This document shows positions 35,642-44,742 of a DNA stretch of 64,000 nucleotides, in pieces. Source of the DNA: Microbulbifer donghaiensis. GTDB taxonomy: Bacteria > Pseudomonadota > Gammaproteobacteria > Pseudomonadales > Cellvibrionaceae. The first letter of the stretch is position 1. Every line of letters starts with the position of its first letter. Location: positions 365,029-429,028 of the forward strand of contig NZ_FQVA01000002.1 in the NCBI RefSeq assembly GCF_900129095.1. Reading direction: 5' to 3'. The notes beneath the pieces are model-generated. The model ran no database searches and was not told the DNA's origin. It worked only from the letters and a program-made list of their open reading frames with translations. The translations under genes and the position numbers were made by a program.

Positions 35642-36189
35642 GTTGGATCCTCATTTTTATAATTAGATTTATACGTTGTGATCACAAATGGCCATTTATC
35701 CCGATAAACTGCATGGAAACGGTCATTTCATCCCAACATAATCTTTAACGCAGGATAAATTGACCCCCTCAAATAAATGACTGACCATTCCATCCCAGGC
35801 AGTCGAAAAACCGATTTTTTTCCATTAATTGGAAGGTCAAAAAAGGACACGCACAAAAACCATACAAATCACTAAATTTGGAACAAACTGCCCAACAAAA
35901 CGCGGTATCAGTGATAGGGGTTACTATTTTGTTTGCCTCTGGGCCTTATACGCACAATGCGACGACCACATAGATACTTTTGGTCACAAAATCAACGGCG
36001 TATCGATACCGCAAGTGCTTGCGCTCTCCAAGCAGAAATTTATTCAGCCCCAGGCAGCATTCTTGTTTCTGAAAAGCCAGCGCCCCGCATCCACCGCCGT
36101 GAGCCCACACCTAATCGCAGTCAGGTTGCCCCATCCTGCTGCAACGGCTTACTATCGAGGCGGAATAATCAGCCCAACAAAGGCCAATA
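35642..36189. other. Gene-free divergent promoter region of receptor and M13 peptidase
   Basis: 548 bp, noticeably more AT-rich than its neighbours. It includes a perfect 12-bp palindrome (35676-35687) near the receptor start. An open frame of 153 codons (35829-36290) overlaps the peptidase start and has no ribosome site or coding character; I do not call it. Confidence 0.6.
35676..35687. promoter_or_regulatory. CRP/FNR-type palindrome upstream of TonB-dependent receptor
   Basis: ttgtgatcacaa is a perfect palindrome containing TGTGA and TCACA, the CRP half-sites, but with the 6-nt spacer of CRP sites missing, so it is only CRP-like. It lies 35 nt upstream of the receptor ATG (35641). Confidence 0.35.
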
Positions 36190-38259
36190 ATGAACAAACT
36201 ACTCCTATCTCTCGCCATCGCCGGCATCGTCGCCGGCTGCTCCAAATCCGAAGCCCCTCAATCCCAGCAGAGCGCCAGCGACTCCGCTAAGAGCGCCGCT
36301 GTACAGCAGGTGGAACTCGGTTCCGGTATCGAACTCGGGGCGATGGACACCAGCGTTCGTCCGCAAGATGACTTCTTCGCCTACGTCAATGGCACCTGGA
36401 TGAAGAACACCGAAATCCCCGCGGACAAGTCCCGCTGGGGCGGCTTCACCATCCTGCGCGACAAGAGCACCGAGCAGGTCAAGGCCCTGATTATGGAAGC
36501 CGGCGAAAATGCCAGCAGCGCCGGCGCCAAGCAGATCGGCGACCTGTACAACAGCTTCATGAACGAGAAGCTGATCGAAGAGAAAGGCCTGGCTGCACTC
36601 AATAGCGAACTGGCCAAAGTGGATGCGATCAAAACCCGTACCGACCTGACCGACTACTTCGCCTACGCCGATACCGCTGGCTTCGATGCACCCTTCGGCG
36701 CTTTCATTTACCAGGACATGAAAGATGTGGAGAACTACATCGCCTTCATGTGGCAGGCCGGTCTCGGCCTCCCGGATCGCGACTATTACTTCGACGATTC
36801 CGAGAAGGGCCAGAAGCTGCAACAGGCCTACATGGATTACCTGGTCAAGGTACAGCAGCTGGCCGGTCTGGAAGAGGCAGAAGCCTATGCGGACAAAATT
36901 TACGCGCTGGAAAAAAGCCTGGCTGAGCATCACCGCAGCCGCGTGGACAACCGCGATCCGGACAAATACTTCAACAAGAAATCCGTGGAAGAACTGGCCG
37001 AGCTGATGCCGGCGGTGAGTTGGGACAGCTACCTGCCCAAGGCCATGCTGGACAAAGCCGACAACGTAGTGGTTGGCCAGCCCGAATACCTCCAGGCAGC
37101 CAACGACATTGTCGCCGATACCGAAATGGACACCTGGCAACGCTACTTGAAAATCAAAGTGCTGAGCGCCATGGCGCCCTATATGCACAGCGACCTGGCC
37201 CAGGCCCATTTTGATTTTTACAGCACCGCGGTGCGCGGCGTCGAACAGATGGAACCGCGCTGGAAGCGCGCTGTACAGTTCGTCAACGGTTCTGTCGGCG
37301 AGCTGGTGGGCAAGCGCTATGTTGAAAAACACTTCCCACCGCAAGCCAAGGCACGCATGGTGCACCTGGTGGACAACCTGAAGGCGGCCTACCGCGAATC
37401 TATCGAATCCCTGGAGTGGATGGGCGAAGAGACTCGCAAGCAGGCACTGGACAAGCTGGCCAACTTCACCACCAAAATCGGTTACCCGGACAAGTGGCGC
37501 GACTACAGCGACCTGCAGGTGAGCGCCGACGACCTGGTGGGCAACGTATTGGCAGCCAACCTGTTTGAGGCCAGCTACGAGCGCGGCAAGCTGGGTCAAC
37601 CGCTCGACCGCAGCGAATGGGGCATGTCACCGCAAACAGTGAATGCCTACTACAACCCGGCGATGAATGAGATCGTATTCCCCGCCGCCATTCTGCAGCC
37701 GCCCTTCTTCAACATGCAGGCTGATGATGCTGTGAATTACGGTGGTATCGGCGGTGTAATCGGCCACGAAATCGGTCACGGCTTCGACGACAAGGGCAGC
37801 AAGTTCGACGGCAAGGGCTACCTGAACAACTGGTGGACCGACTCCGACCGCAGCAACTTCGAGCAGCTCACCGGCAAGCTGGTGGCCCAGTACAACGGCT
37901 ACGAACCCATCGACGGCGAGCACGTCAACGGCGAGCTGACCCTGGGTGAAAACATTGGTGACCTGTCCGGTCTCGGCATCGCCTACAAGGCCTACAAGAT
38001 GTCCCTGAACGGCCAGGAAGCGCCGATCATCGACGGCTTCACCGGCGACCAGCGCCTGTTTATGGGCTGGGCCCAGGTATGGCGCAGCAAGATCCGCGAC
38101 GAAGCCCTCAGTGAGCGCCTGAAAACAGATCCGCACTCCCCGGCCGAGTATCGTGTGAAAGGTGTACTGCCGAACCTCTCCGCGTTCTACACCGCTTTCG
38201 AAGTCAAGGAAGGCGACGGCATGTACCTGCCGGAGGAAGAGCGCGTGGTGATCTGGTAA
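36190..38259 (+). CDS. M13-family (neprilysin-like) zinc endopeptidase lipoprotein
   Basis: 689 aa. A lipoprotein signal with lipobox V-A-G-C at residues 14-17 is followed by a short Ser/Ala/Gln linker and the M13 N-terminal domain ('VRPQDDFFAYVNGTWMKNTE'). The catalytic motif is HEIGH in 'VIGHEIGHGFDDKGSKFDGK', the third zinc ligand is Glu in 'LGENIGDLSG' (ExxxD), and 'NAYYNPAMNEIVFPAAILQP' binds substrate. These enzymes (neprilysin/PepO relatives) cut oligopeptides on the N-side of hydrophobic residues. Here it is probably periplasmic or outer-membrane-bound. It ends 'ERVVIW' with the family-typical aromatic C-terminus. Confidence 0.93.
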   Translation: MNKLLLSLAIAGIVAGCSKSEAPQSQQSASDSAKSAAVQQVELGSGIELGAMDTSVRPQDDFFAYVNGTWMKNTEIPADKSRWGGFTILRDKSTEQVKALIMEAGENASSAGAKQIGDLYNSFMNEKLIEEKGLAALNSELAKVDAIKTRTDLTDYFAYADTAGFDAPFGAFIYQDMKDVENYIAFMWQAGLGLPDRDYYFDDSEKGQKLQQAYMDYLVKVQQLAGLEEAEAYADKIYALEKSLAEHHRSRVDNRDPDKYFNKKSVEELAELMPAVSWDSYLPKAMLDKADNVVVGQPEYLQAANDIVADTEMDTWQRYLKIKVLSAMAPYMHSDLAQAHFDFYSTAVRGVEQMEPRWKRAVQFVNGSVGELVGKRYVEKHFPPQAKARMVHLVDNLKAAYRESIESLEWMGEETRKQALDKLANFTTKIGYPDKWRDYSDLQVSADDLVGNVLAANLFEASYERGKLGQPLDRSEWGMSPQTVNAYYNPAMNEIVFPAAILQPPFFNMQADDAVNYGGIGGVIGHEIGHGFDDKGSKFDGKGYLNNWWTDSDRSNFEQLTGKLVAQYNGYEPIDGEHVNGELTLGENIGDLSGLGIAYKAYKMSLNGQEAPIIDGFTGDQRLFMGWAQVWRSKIRDEALSERLKTDPHSPAEYRVKGVLPNLSAFYTAFEVKEGDGMYLPEEERVVIW

Positions 38260-38285
38260 GCCCGATCATTCATCTGCACGCCGAA

Positions 38286-38309
38286 AGCCCCGCATTGCGG
38301 GGCTTTTTT
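38286..38309 (+). terminator. Intrinsic terminator after M13 peptidase gene
   Basis: Perfect 8-bp stem agccccgc / gcggggct around att, followed by six T. Confidence 0.9.
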
Positions 38310-38395
38310 GTATCCGTGAAACCAGACTGCCGGCTTAACGCGACAGCAAAATTTAACGTACCATAGGCCAAAACCGTCAATAAGGAACGACGACC

Positions 38396-40279
38396 ATGGC
38401 CCACAAGAACCAGTTCCAACTGCTGGCCAGCCGCCGCTTTCTGCCATTTTTCCTGACCCAGTTTCTCGGTGCCTTCAACGACAATGTGTTCAAGAGCGCA
38501 CTGATGGTGATGATTGCCTTCCGCCTCGCCGCGGATCAGGCCAATGCGCTGAACAACCTGGCCGCCGGTCTGTTTATCCTGCCCTTTTTCCTGTTCTCCG
38601 CCACTGCCGGCCAGCTGGCGGACAAGTATGACAAGGCCTTCCTGATCCGCCGCATCAAACTGGCGGAGATCGGTATCAGCCTGGTGGGTGTGGTGGCGCT
38701 GATCAGCGGCAGCAATACCCTGTGCCTGGCGGTGCTGTTTCTGCTCGGCGTGCAGTCCGCGTTTTTCGGCCCGATCAAGTACGCGATACTGCCGCAGCAC
38801 TTGCGCAAGACGGAGCTGGTGGGCGGCAATGCCCTGGTGGAGATGGCCACCTTCGTCGCCATACTCGGCGGCACCATCGTCGGCACCATCCTGTCCGGTG
38901 CCAGCGATAGCGGCGGCGGCAGCGAGTGGATAGGCGGGCTGATTATTGCCATCGCGATCGTGGGCTACCTGGTCTGCCGCGTGATTCCGGACGCGGCTCC
39001 GCCGGTGCCGGACCTGAAAATCGATCTGAACCCGGTAAGACAAACTGCACACGTACTGCGCGAAGTCGCCAAGACACCGGCGATCTTCTACGCGATTGTC
39101 GGTATCTCCTGGTTCTGGCTGCTCGGCGCCGCCTACCTGACCCAGATACCCAGTTTCGGCAAGAACGTATTGGGCGGTGACGAACCGCTGGTGGCGCTGT
39201 TGCTGTGCAGCTTTACCATCGGTGTCGCCATCGGCTCACTGCTGTGCGAACGACTGTCCGGCGGCCGCATCGAACTGGGGCTGGTGCCACTGGGCGCCGC
39301 CGGTCTTACCTACGGCGGTATCGCCCTGTCGGTAATCGGCGGCAACCTGGCGCCGCTCGAGGAAGTCTCGCTGGCCGCCTTCTGGGGCAGCCCGGGCGCC
39401 CAGATGTTCCTGTTCCACCTGGCGCTGATCGGCGTTTTCGGCGGCCTCTACATAGTGCCCCTCTATGCAATGATCCAAGAGCGCACCGCCAAAGCCCTGC
39501 GCGCGCGGGTGATCGCCGTGACCAACATCATGAACTCGCTGTTCATGGTGGTCTCCGCAGTACTCGGCATCGTCTTCCTGAGTCTGCTCGACTTCTCCAT
39601 CCCGCAGTTCTTTATGGTGATCGCGCTGATGAACGCGGCCGTGGCGATCTTCGTCTTCAGCAAGGTGCCGGAATTCGCTATGCGCCTGCTGGTGTGGCTG
39701 CTGTCCCACACCATGTACCGGGTCAGACACGAGGGGCTGGAGCAGATCCCCGCCGAGGGCCCGGCGATCATCGCCTGCAACCACGTCAGCTACGTCGACG
39801 CCCTGCTGCTCGCCGGCGCGGTGCGCCGCCCCATCCGCTTTATCATGTACAAGCCGATCTATGAGATCCCGGTACTGCACTTTATCTTCCGCACCGGCCG
39901 CGCGATCCCGATCTGTTCCAGGCAGAAAGACCCGGAAGGCTATGCCCGGGCGTTTGAAGAGATCGAACAGGGGCTGAAGGATGGCGACCTGCTGTGCATA
40001 TTTCCCGAAGGCCAGCTGACCAAGGACGGGGAAATGCAGCCCTTCAAGGCCGGCATCGAGAAAATCCTGCAGAAAACCCCGGTGCCGGTCATTCCGATGG
40101 CGCTGCGGGGGCTGTGGGGCAGCTTCTTCAGTCACAAGGACGGTCACGCATTCACGACCTGGCCGAAAAGATTTTGGTCAAGTGTGAGCGTGGTCGCCGG
40201 CAAGCCGCTGGATGCCGATACGGCCAAGTCAGATCACCTGCACCAGGTAGTCCTGGGGTTGCGCGGGGAACGGCTCTGA
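38396..40279 (+). CDS. MFS transporter fused to PlsC-type acyltransferase
   Basis: 627 aa. The first 420 residues are an MFS transporter of the LplT (lysophospholipid flippase) type: 'FFLTQFLGAFNDNVFKSALM' is its hallmark N-terminus, and 'FFGPIKYAILPQHLRKTELV' and 'RARVIAVTNIMNSLFMVVSA' follow. The last 200 residues are a 1-acylglycerol-phosphate acyltransferase domain with motif I 'NHVSYVDALL' (NHxxxxD) and motif III 'FPEGQLTKDGEM'. In E. coli lplT and aas act together to re-acylate lysophospholipids; here transporter and acyltransferase are one chain, without the acyl-ACP ligase domain of Aas. Likely role: recycling inner-membrane phospholipids. Confidence 0.9.
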   Translation: MAHKNQFQLLASRRFLPFFLTQFLGAFNDNVFKSALMVMIAFRLAADQANALNNLAAGLFILPFFLFSATAGQLADKYDKAFLIRRIKLAEIGISLVGVVALISGSNTLCLAVLFLLGVQSAFFGPIKYAILPQHLRKTELVGGNALVEMATFVAILGGTIVGTILSGASDSGGGSEWIGGLIIAIAIVGYLVCRVIPDAAPPVPDLKIDLNPVRQTAHVLREVAKTPAIFYAIVGISWFWLLGAAYLTQIPSFGKNVLGGDEPLVALLLCSFTIGVAIGSLLCERLSGGRIELGLVPLGAAGLTYGGIALSVIGGNLAPLEEVSLAAFWGSPGAQMFLFHLALIGVFGGLYIVPLYAMIQERTAKALRARVIAVTNIMNSLFMVVSAVLGIVFLSLLDFSIPQFFMVIALMNAAVAIFVFSKVPEFAMRLLVWLLSHTMYRVRHEGLEQIPAEGPAIIACNHVSYVDALLLAGAVRRPIRFIMYKPIYEIPVLHFIFRTGRAIPICSRQKDPEGYARAFEEIEQGLKDGDLLCIFPEGQLTKDGEMQPFKAGIEKILQKTPVPVIPMALRGLWGSFFSHKDGHAFTTWPKRFWSSVSVVAGKPLDADTAKSDHLHQVVLGLRGERL

Positions 40280-40348
40280 CAGTGTGAAAATGCAACACAC
40301 ACTTTGTTGTCACAAATCAAATAAGAAAATTGACCGAGACACTGCCAC

Positions 40349-40885
40349 ATGCAATTCATGAAGATATTCGTCGCCCCCCTGCTGGCACTGACTGCCACCG
40401 GCACTATGGCCGCTGAATTCACTAAGGGGCCATTGATCAGCCAGTACGGGGCTCATGCGGAAGTCAAACAGACACAGCCGTTGAGTGGAAAGGAATCCTT
40501 CAAGGTCGCTTTCGATGTTGCCGAGCAGGGCGAAACGGGGAAAGTGAACCGCAAGATCGAAAGTCTCGCCCGCTTCCTCAACATGCACACCAATGCCGGC
40601 ATCCCCGCGGAAAATATCCAGCTCGCGCTGGTGGTACATGGCAAGGCGGGATTTGATCTGCTCGACGACGCCAATTACAAGGCTCGTTTTGACAGCGAGA
40701 ATCCCAATGCCGCCCTGCTGGAGGCGCTGCTGAAAAACAAGGTCCGCATCATTATTTGCGGACAGTCGGCCGCCTATCATGGTATTGAAAATTCGCAGCT
40801 CGTTAACGGCGTGGAAGTCGCTCTGTCGGCAATGACCGCGCACGCGCTACTGCAGCAACAGGGCTACACCGTTAACCCGTTCTGA
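40349..40885 (+). CDS. Secreted DsrE/DsrF-like protein
   Basis: 178 aa from ATG 40349 (an ATG three codons later is equally possible; neither has a strong ribosome site). A signal peptide (about 1-21, 'FVAPLLALTATGTMA') precedes a DsrE-like domain: 'FKVAFDVAEQGETGKVNRKI', 'ARFLNMHTNAGIPAENIQLA', 'LVVHGKAGFDLLD' and 'KVRIIICGQSAAYHGIENSQ'. The Cys in 'IICGQS' occupies the position of the conserved Cys in DsrE/DsrF and related sulfur-relay proteins. The periplasmic location distinguishes it from the classical cytoplasmic sulfur carriers. Substrate unknown. Confidence 0.82.
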   Translation: MQFMKIFVAPLLALTATGTMAAEFTKGPLISQYGAHAEVKQTQPLSGKESFKVAFDVAEQGETGKVNRKIESLARFLNMHTNAGIPAENIQLALVVHGKAGFDLLDDANYKARFDSENPNAALLEALLKNKVRIIICGQSAAYHGIENSQLVNGVEVALSAMTAHALLQQQGYTVNPF

Positions 40886-40957
40886 ATGGACTGGTTAATG
40901 GCAGCCGCCGAGGGTTTATTGGGCTCCCCTCGAGCCGCGCCCAATAATTTCTCCGGC

Positions 40958-41995
40958 TCAGCCCCGGCGGACCTCGACCCTGTACAGCCCCCGCCAGGGT
41001 TCGACTCTGAACTCGACCGGCAGGAACTGCTCAATCAACCACATCACTGTCCGCGCGTGTTGGCTGACCTTGCGCACCAGGAATCGCGAAGTATCCCGAG
41101 CCTGCGCCGCGTATATCAGCAATTGGTCGCAAGCGTGAATATCCACGGCGGCCCCAGTTTCCAGTTCAGCGCGCAGCGCATAGCCCGCATCTGCACCCAG
41201 CCGCTCGGCGGGTACGCCGCGCTCCGCCACGCTCGCCGCCCCCAATACTGCATGCTCCGTTTCGGCGGCCAGCACTATGGCCCCGCCCGTGCCGAACGCA
41301 TCGGCAGCCCCCAGCACTTTGACGCCGATCTGCATTGCCCCAAGATCGGCCAGGGCATCGCGGGCTGCCGCAGCCATACGCTCGGGAATATGTCGCGGCA
41401 GGTGCGCAACATGAGCCACGCCATTAATCTGCCGCAGAGCTCCGGGCTGTTCTGCCAGCAGCGGCCGCAGCGCGCCGCAAGGCTCCAGCTGCAAACTCAC
41501 AGCCCCGCCTCCCTTCGGGTAGTAGCCATGGCGAACTGACTCGACACGCACCTTGACGCCCATACGCGCGAGCCAGGGCAGAAACACCATCAGCAGATAA
41601 TCGACCGGCGGCGCCATCTTCACGTCCGTTCCGCCGGTTACCGTCAGCTCCACCAGTTTGTCGGCATGCAGCGCCACCGGTAGCAGGGCCTGCAATACCA
41701 GCACAATGCTCCCCGCAGTGCCGACATCAAAACGGTAGTCACCCCCACGAATACGGTCGGGCCTGTAATAAATTTCTGTCGCGCCGATTTCGGCCCCTTC
41801 GAGGGAACCGCCGGCGACCTCAGCCACGGCCCGCAGCGCTGTCAGGTGCTGCGCCATCAGACCCGGCTTGGCACGTTTCGCGCGGATATTTTCGAGTTGC
41901 AGCGGACGGCCGCTGATTGCGGCCAGTGCCACCGCGTAGCGGCTCAGCTGGCCACCGCCCTCGCCGTAGCTGCCGTCGATGACCAGACAGGTCAA
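40958..41995 (-). CDS. rtcA: RNA 3'-terminal phosphate cyclase
   Basis: 345 aa. Converts RNA 3'-phosphate ends to 2',3'-cyclic phosphates using ATP through an enzyme-AMP intermediate. The opening 'IDGSYGEGGGQLSRYAVALA' is the RtcA signature, with 'RAKRAKPGLMAQHLTALRA', 'VDYLLMVFLPWLARMGVKVR', 'HGYYPKGGGAVSLQLEP' and, near the C-terminus, 'IHACDQLLIYAAQA', in which the His (HxxDQ) is the nucleophile that becomes adenylylated. In many proteobacteria rtcA lies with rtcB and the regulator rtcR; neither is here. Confidence 0.93.
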   Translation of the reverse strand: MTCLVIDGSYGEGGGQLSRYAVALAAISGRPLQLENIRAKRAKPGLMAQHLTALRAVAEVAGGSLEGAEIGATEIYYRPDRIRGGDYRFDVGTAGSIVLVLQALLPVALHADKLVELTVTGGTDVKMAPPVDYLLMVFLPWLARMGVKVRVESVRHGYYPKGGGAVSLQLEPCGALRPLLAEQPGALRQINGVAHVAHLPRHIPERMAAAARDALADLGAMQIGVKVLGAADAFGTGGAIVLAAETEHAVLGAASVAERGVPAERLGADAGYALRAELETGAAVDIHACDQLLIYAAQARDTSRFLVRKVSQHARTVMWLIEQFLPVEFRVEPWRGLYRVEVRRG

Positions 41996-42223
41996 CGCAT
42001 AACCTCCTTGAGTTGTTCCGGGTCAGGGAAAGATATTGACACTGATGGCCGAATCATAAATTTCGACGATCTTTCCTGGGTCACGGTCGCGTGCAGGGAT
42101 CAGTACTGTGCCGTATGCACATCGCGGTTGATGCAACCGGCGGCAGTATGCTGCGCGACTAGAGCGACTCCACATAGAGAGTGCACAGCGTCCACGTTGA
42201 CCGCATCGCCAGGCCGTACCTCG

Positions 42224-42682
42224 TTATTGAATGTTGAGCGCACGTTTTACCGATTCACCCCATGGCTCACTGGCGTAGAACCAGTGGCCATCCTGCCCTT
42301 CCCGCAGAATCGAACTTACGTTGGTTCTGTACCACTCATCTCGAGGACCAGGCAAGTACACCACAGCCCGCTGCGTGTCCGGGTCCCACACGTATCCGAG
42401 TGCGTACTTGAGTTGCACGGTGCTCCGTGGGACTTGAACCCAAAAATATACGACATAGCGCGCCAACCCAGCAGGCGGTTCCTCGATTACGCCTGAATCC
42501 CAGTCGGCGAAGTTTCCGCGCCACACGTTTGCACCTATGGCTTCCGCATCGGAGGTGTGGACAGGAGCCTTCAACCCCGGGCCGGTGATCGACAGCTCCA
42601 CCGTGACTCCCTTTCCATAGGCCACATTCGTCATGGCCTGCATAATGACCAGCATCGCGAAGCAGAGGAATCCTGCCCTCAT
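42224..42682 (-). CDS. Secreted hypothetical protein
   Basis: 152 aa from ATG 42682, preceded by GGAGG with 5-nt spacing; an upstream GTG at 42811 lacks one. A signal peptide (about 1-23, 'FLCFAMLVIMQAMTNVAYG') is followed by a small beta-rich protein: 'VTVELSITGPGLKAPVHTSD', 'RYVVYFWVQVPRSTVQLKYA', 'DTQRAVVYLPGPRDEWYRTN'. No family recognised; no Cys in the mature part. Flanked by rtcA and an M28 peptidase on the same strand but with gaps over 200 bp, so probably its own unit. Confidence 0.7.
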   Translation of the reverse strand: MRAGFLCFAMLVIMQAMTNVAYGKGVTVELSITGPGLKAPVHTSDAEAIGANVWRGNFADWDSGVIEEPPAGLARYVVYFWVQVPRSTVQLKYALGYVWDPDTQRAVVYLPGPRDEWYRTNVSSILREGQDGHWFYASEPWGESVKRALNIQ

Positions 42683-42951
42683 GTGCGCCTCCAAGCGGAC
42701 TGAATCGCTAATCATTTTTATCTTAGCCCAAGCCGCCACATCTCCCGCGCCACGCATTTCTTGAGACTCTTCGGGGGGGAGAAGGTAAAGGAGCTTCGGG
42801 CTTGACGGCACCTCAGTCGGTTAGGCCGATGAGCGCGGAGAGGTTTTGCATATTCGATGTAAAATGAAGCCCCGCACGGGCGGCGAGGCTCTATGGAGAA
42901 AGGCGGAGGCTGAACTCCGCCACTGGCTGAGATATCGGTCGGTAAGCGCTC

Positions 42952-44358
42952 TTAATTGTCAGTCGGTATCCGCCCCAGATCACCTTCCATTTCCACAGTA
43001 AGGAAGGACATTACCACCCAGGCGGCGACATTTTGCTGCAGGATCTTCGGGTCCACCTTGTCCAGGGTGTCATTGGGCGTGTGGTGGTAGTCGAAGTAAT
43101 CGCTGCCATCCTGGTAGAGACCGAAAGCCGGCACGCCCTGGGCGACGAACACACTGCTGTCCGGGCCGCCGCTGGATTTGTTGTTGCCGCGCTCGATACC
43201 GAGCGGTGCCAGCAGCTGCATCATCTGGTCGGCAATGGCGAACTTGCTCTCTGGCAGGCGGGTGTCGAAGCGCCAGATCTTGCCGGCGCCAAAGTCGGAT
43301 TCGGACACCGCAAGGATGTTGTCGAGCTCGCTGCGGTGCGCTTCCACATACTGCTTGGCGCCCACCAGACCGATTTCTTCGGCGCCGTACAGTACTACGC
43401 GCAGGGTGCGACGCGGGCGCTGGGGGAGTTCAGCAATCAGGCGGGCGGTTTCCATCACGATGGCCACACCGGCGCCGTCGTCCAGCGCGCCGGTGCTCTC
43501 ATCCCAGGAATCCAGGTGGGCGCCGATGATCATCACTTCTTCCGGTTTCTCACGGCCGGTGATCTCACCGATGACATTGAAAGACGGGCCGTCTTCCAGA
43601 TGCTGGTTATGTACGTCGAGCTGGACCTGTACCGGTTTGCCACGCTTGAGCATGGCTTCCAGCAGGTTGGCATCCGGAGCGGACAGGGCCAACGCCGGTA
43701 CCGGGCCTTCCACACCATTGATAGACATCATGCCGGTATGCGCAAAGCGGTCCGAGTCGGTGCCCACGGAGCGAATCAGCAGGGCTGCAGCGCCTTTCTC
43801 GGCAGCCGCGCGCATGCCCTTGCTGCGTCCGCCGACGGCCGGGCCGTAGCCCTCACCGGTGCGGGCGCGCTCCATGCGCTTGTTGATAAAAGCGATCTTG
43901 CCCTTCACTTTGCGCGCCGGCGCCTTGATCAGTGCTTCCACATCCGCGAATTCCACGATCTCGGCGGTGAGTCCACCTTCCGGTGTACCGACGCTGTAAC
44001 CGAGGGAGGTCACCACCAGCGGCTGCGGAAAAGGTGCCACCACGCGCGCGTGGGCATGGCCGCGATTCCAGCGCGGCACTTCAATCTGTTCCGTGTAGAC
44101 GCGATCGAACCCCAGCGCTTTCATCTTTTCCTGTGCCCAGGCCACCGCGCGGCGGTCGCCTTCGGAGCCGGCGGGGCGCGGGCCGACCTCCACGGTCAGG
44201 GATTCGACAATACTGTAGGCATCGGAGGACTCCAGCGCGCGATCGCGCAGTACTTCCGCAACAGACAGGTCCTCCTGGGTCAGCGGTTTGGCCTGAGCTG
44301 CGCTAACGGCCAGTGCCGCGATCAGCCCCCCGGTCAGGGTCAGCAATGGTCTGAACAT
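42952..44358 (-). CDS. M28-family zinc aminopeptidase, secreted
   Basis: 468 aa. Signal peptide (about 1-23, 'LIAALAVSAAQA'), a PA-type insert (about 120-230; 'AVGGRSKGMRAAAEKGAAAL' is typical) and the M28 catalytic domain. Zinc and catalytic residues: His and Asp in 'IIGAHLDSWDESTGALDDGA' (HxD ... DDGAG), Glu-Glu in 'VVLYGAEEIGLVGAKQYVE', Asp in 'AVSESDFGAGKIW' and the late His pair in 'YFDYHHTPNDTLDKVD'. Related to plasma glutamate carboxypeptidase-like and Vibrio-type leucine aminopeptidases. Releases N-terminal or dipeptide units in the periplasm or outside. Confidence 0.92.
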   Translation of the reverse strand: MFRPLLTLTGGLIAALAVSAAQAKPLTQEDLSVAEVLRDRALESSDAYSIVESLTVEVGPRPAGSEGDRRAVAWAQEKMKALGFDRVYTEQIEVPRWNRGHAHARVVAPFPQPLVVTSLGYSVGTPEGGLTAEIVEFADVEALIKAPARKVKGKIAFINKRMERARTGEGYGPAVGGRSKGMRAAAEKGAAALLIRSVGTDSDRFAHTGMMSINGVEGPVPALALSAPDANLLEAMLKRGKPVQVQLDVHNQHLEDGPSFNVIGEITGREKPEEVMIIGAHLDSWDESTGALDDGAGVAIVMETARLIAELPQRPRRTLRVVLYGAEEIGLVGAKQYVEAHRSELDNILAVSESDFGAGKIWRFDTRLPESKFAIADQMMQLLAPLGIERGNNKSSGGPDSSVFVAQGVPAFGLYQDGSDYFDYHHTPNDTLDKVDPKILQQNVAAWVVMSFLTVEMEGDLGRIPTDN

Positions 44359-44390
44359 GGTGTAATCCTTGGTTAATGCTCGTTGGATTA

Positions 44391-44738
44391 TTATTTGGAT
44401 TCTTTTTCGATTCCGGCGGCCAATAGACGGCGCCGCACATCGCGCAAACGCTCCAGTCCCGCTTCGCTAAACAGGTGGGGCGAACCACCGGTATATTCAC
44501 TCTCTTCGATGTCCAGGCATTCCAGACGCAGTTGCTCCAGCAGCGGATCGTGGCGCATCGGGTAGCCGATGAGTACCCGCCACTCGTTATCGTCCGCCTG
44601 GCCGGCGATCACGTCTTCCAGCCCCTGGAGAAAATCCTGGCGATCCATGCGGAAGCGCGGCGTGCGCATATGCATCAGCCCCCAGATTATCAGGGCGAAG
44701 ACACAAAAGGAAAGCAGCAGGGTTATCAGTATTGTCAT
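44391..44738 (-). CDS. Small membrane-anchored hypothetical protein
   Basis: 115 aa. One N-terminal helix ('MTILITLLLSFCVFALIIWG') and a soluble charged domain ('RQDFLQGLEDVIAGQADDNE', 'SGGSPHLFSEAGLERLRDVR'-like tail). N-in or N-out orientation cannot be told. No known family recognised. It starts 4 nt after the TSUP gene ends and precedes the M28 gene by 32 nt, so it is co-transcribed with the TSUP permease. Confidence 0.7.
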   Translation of the reverse strand: MTILITLLLSFCVFALIIWGLMHMRTPRFRMDRQDFLQGLEDVIAGQADDNEWRVLIGYPMRHDPLLEQLRLECLDIEESEYTGGSPHLFSEAGLERLRDVRRRLLAAGIEKESK

Positions 44739-44742
44739 TACC

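Noticed and set aside
35829..36290. 153-codon frame in the receptor/M13 intergenic region
   Set aside because: It overlaps the M13 signal peptide, lacks a ribosome site and has no coding character.
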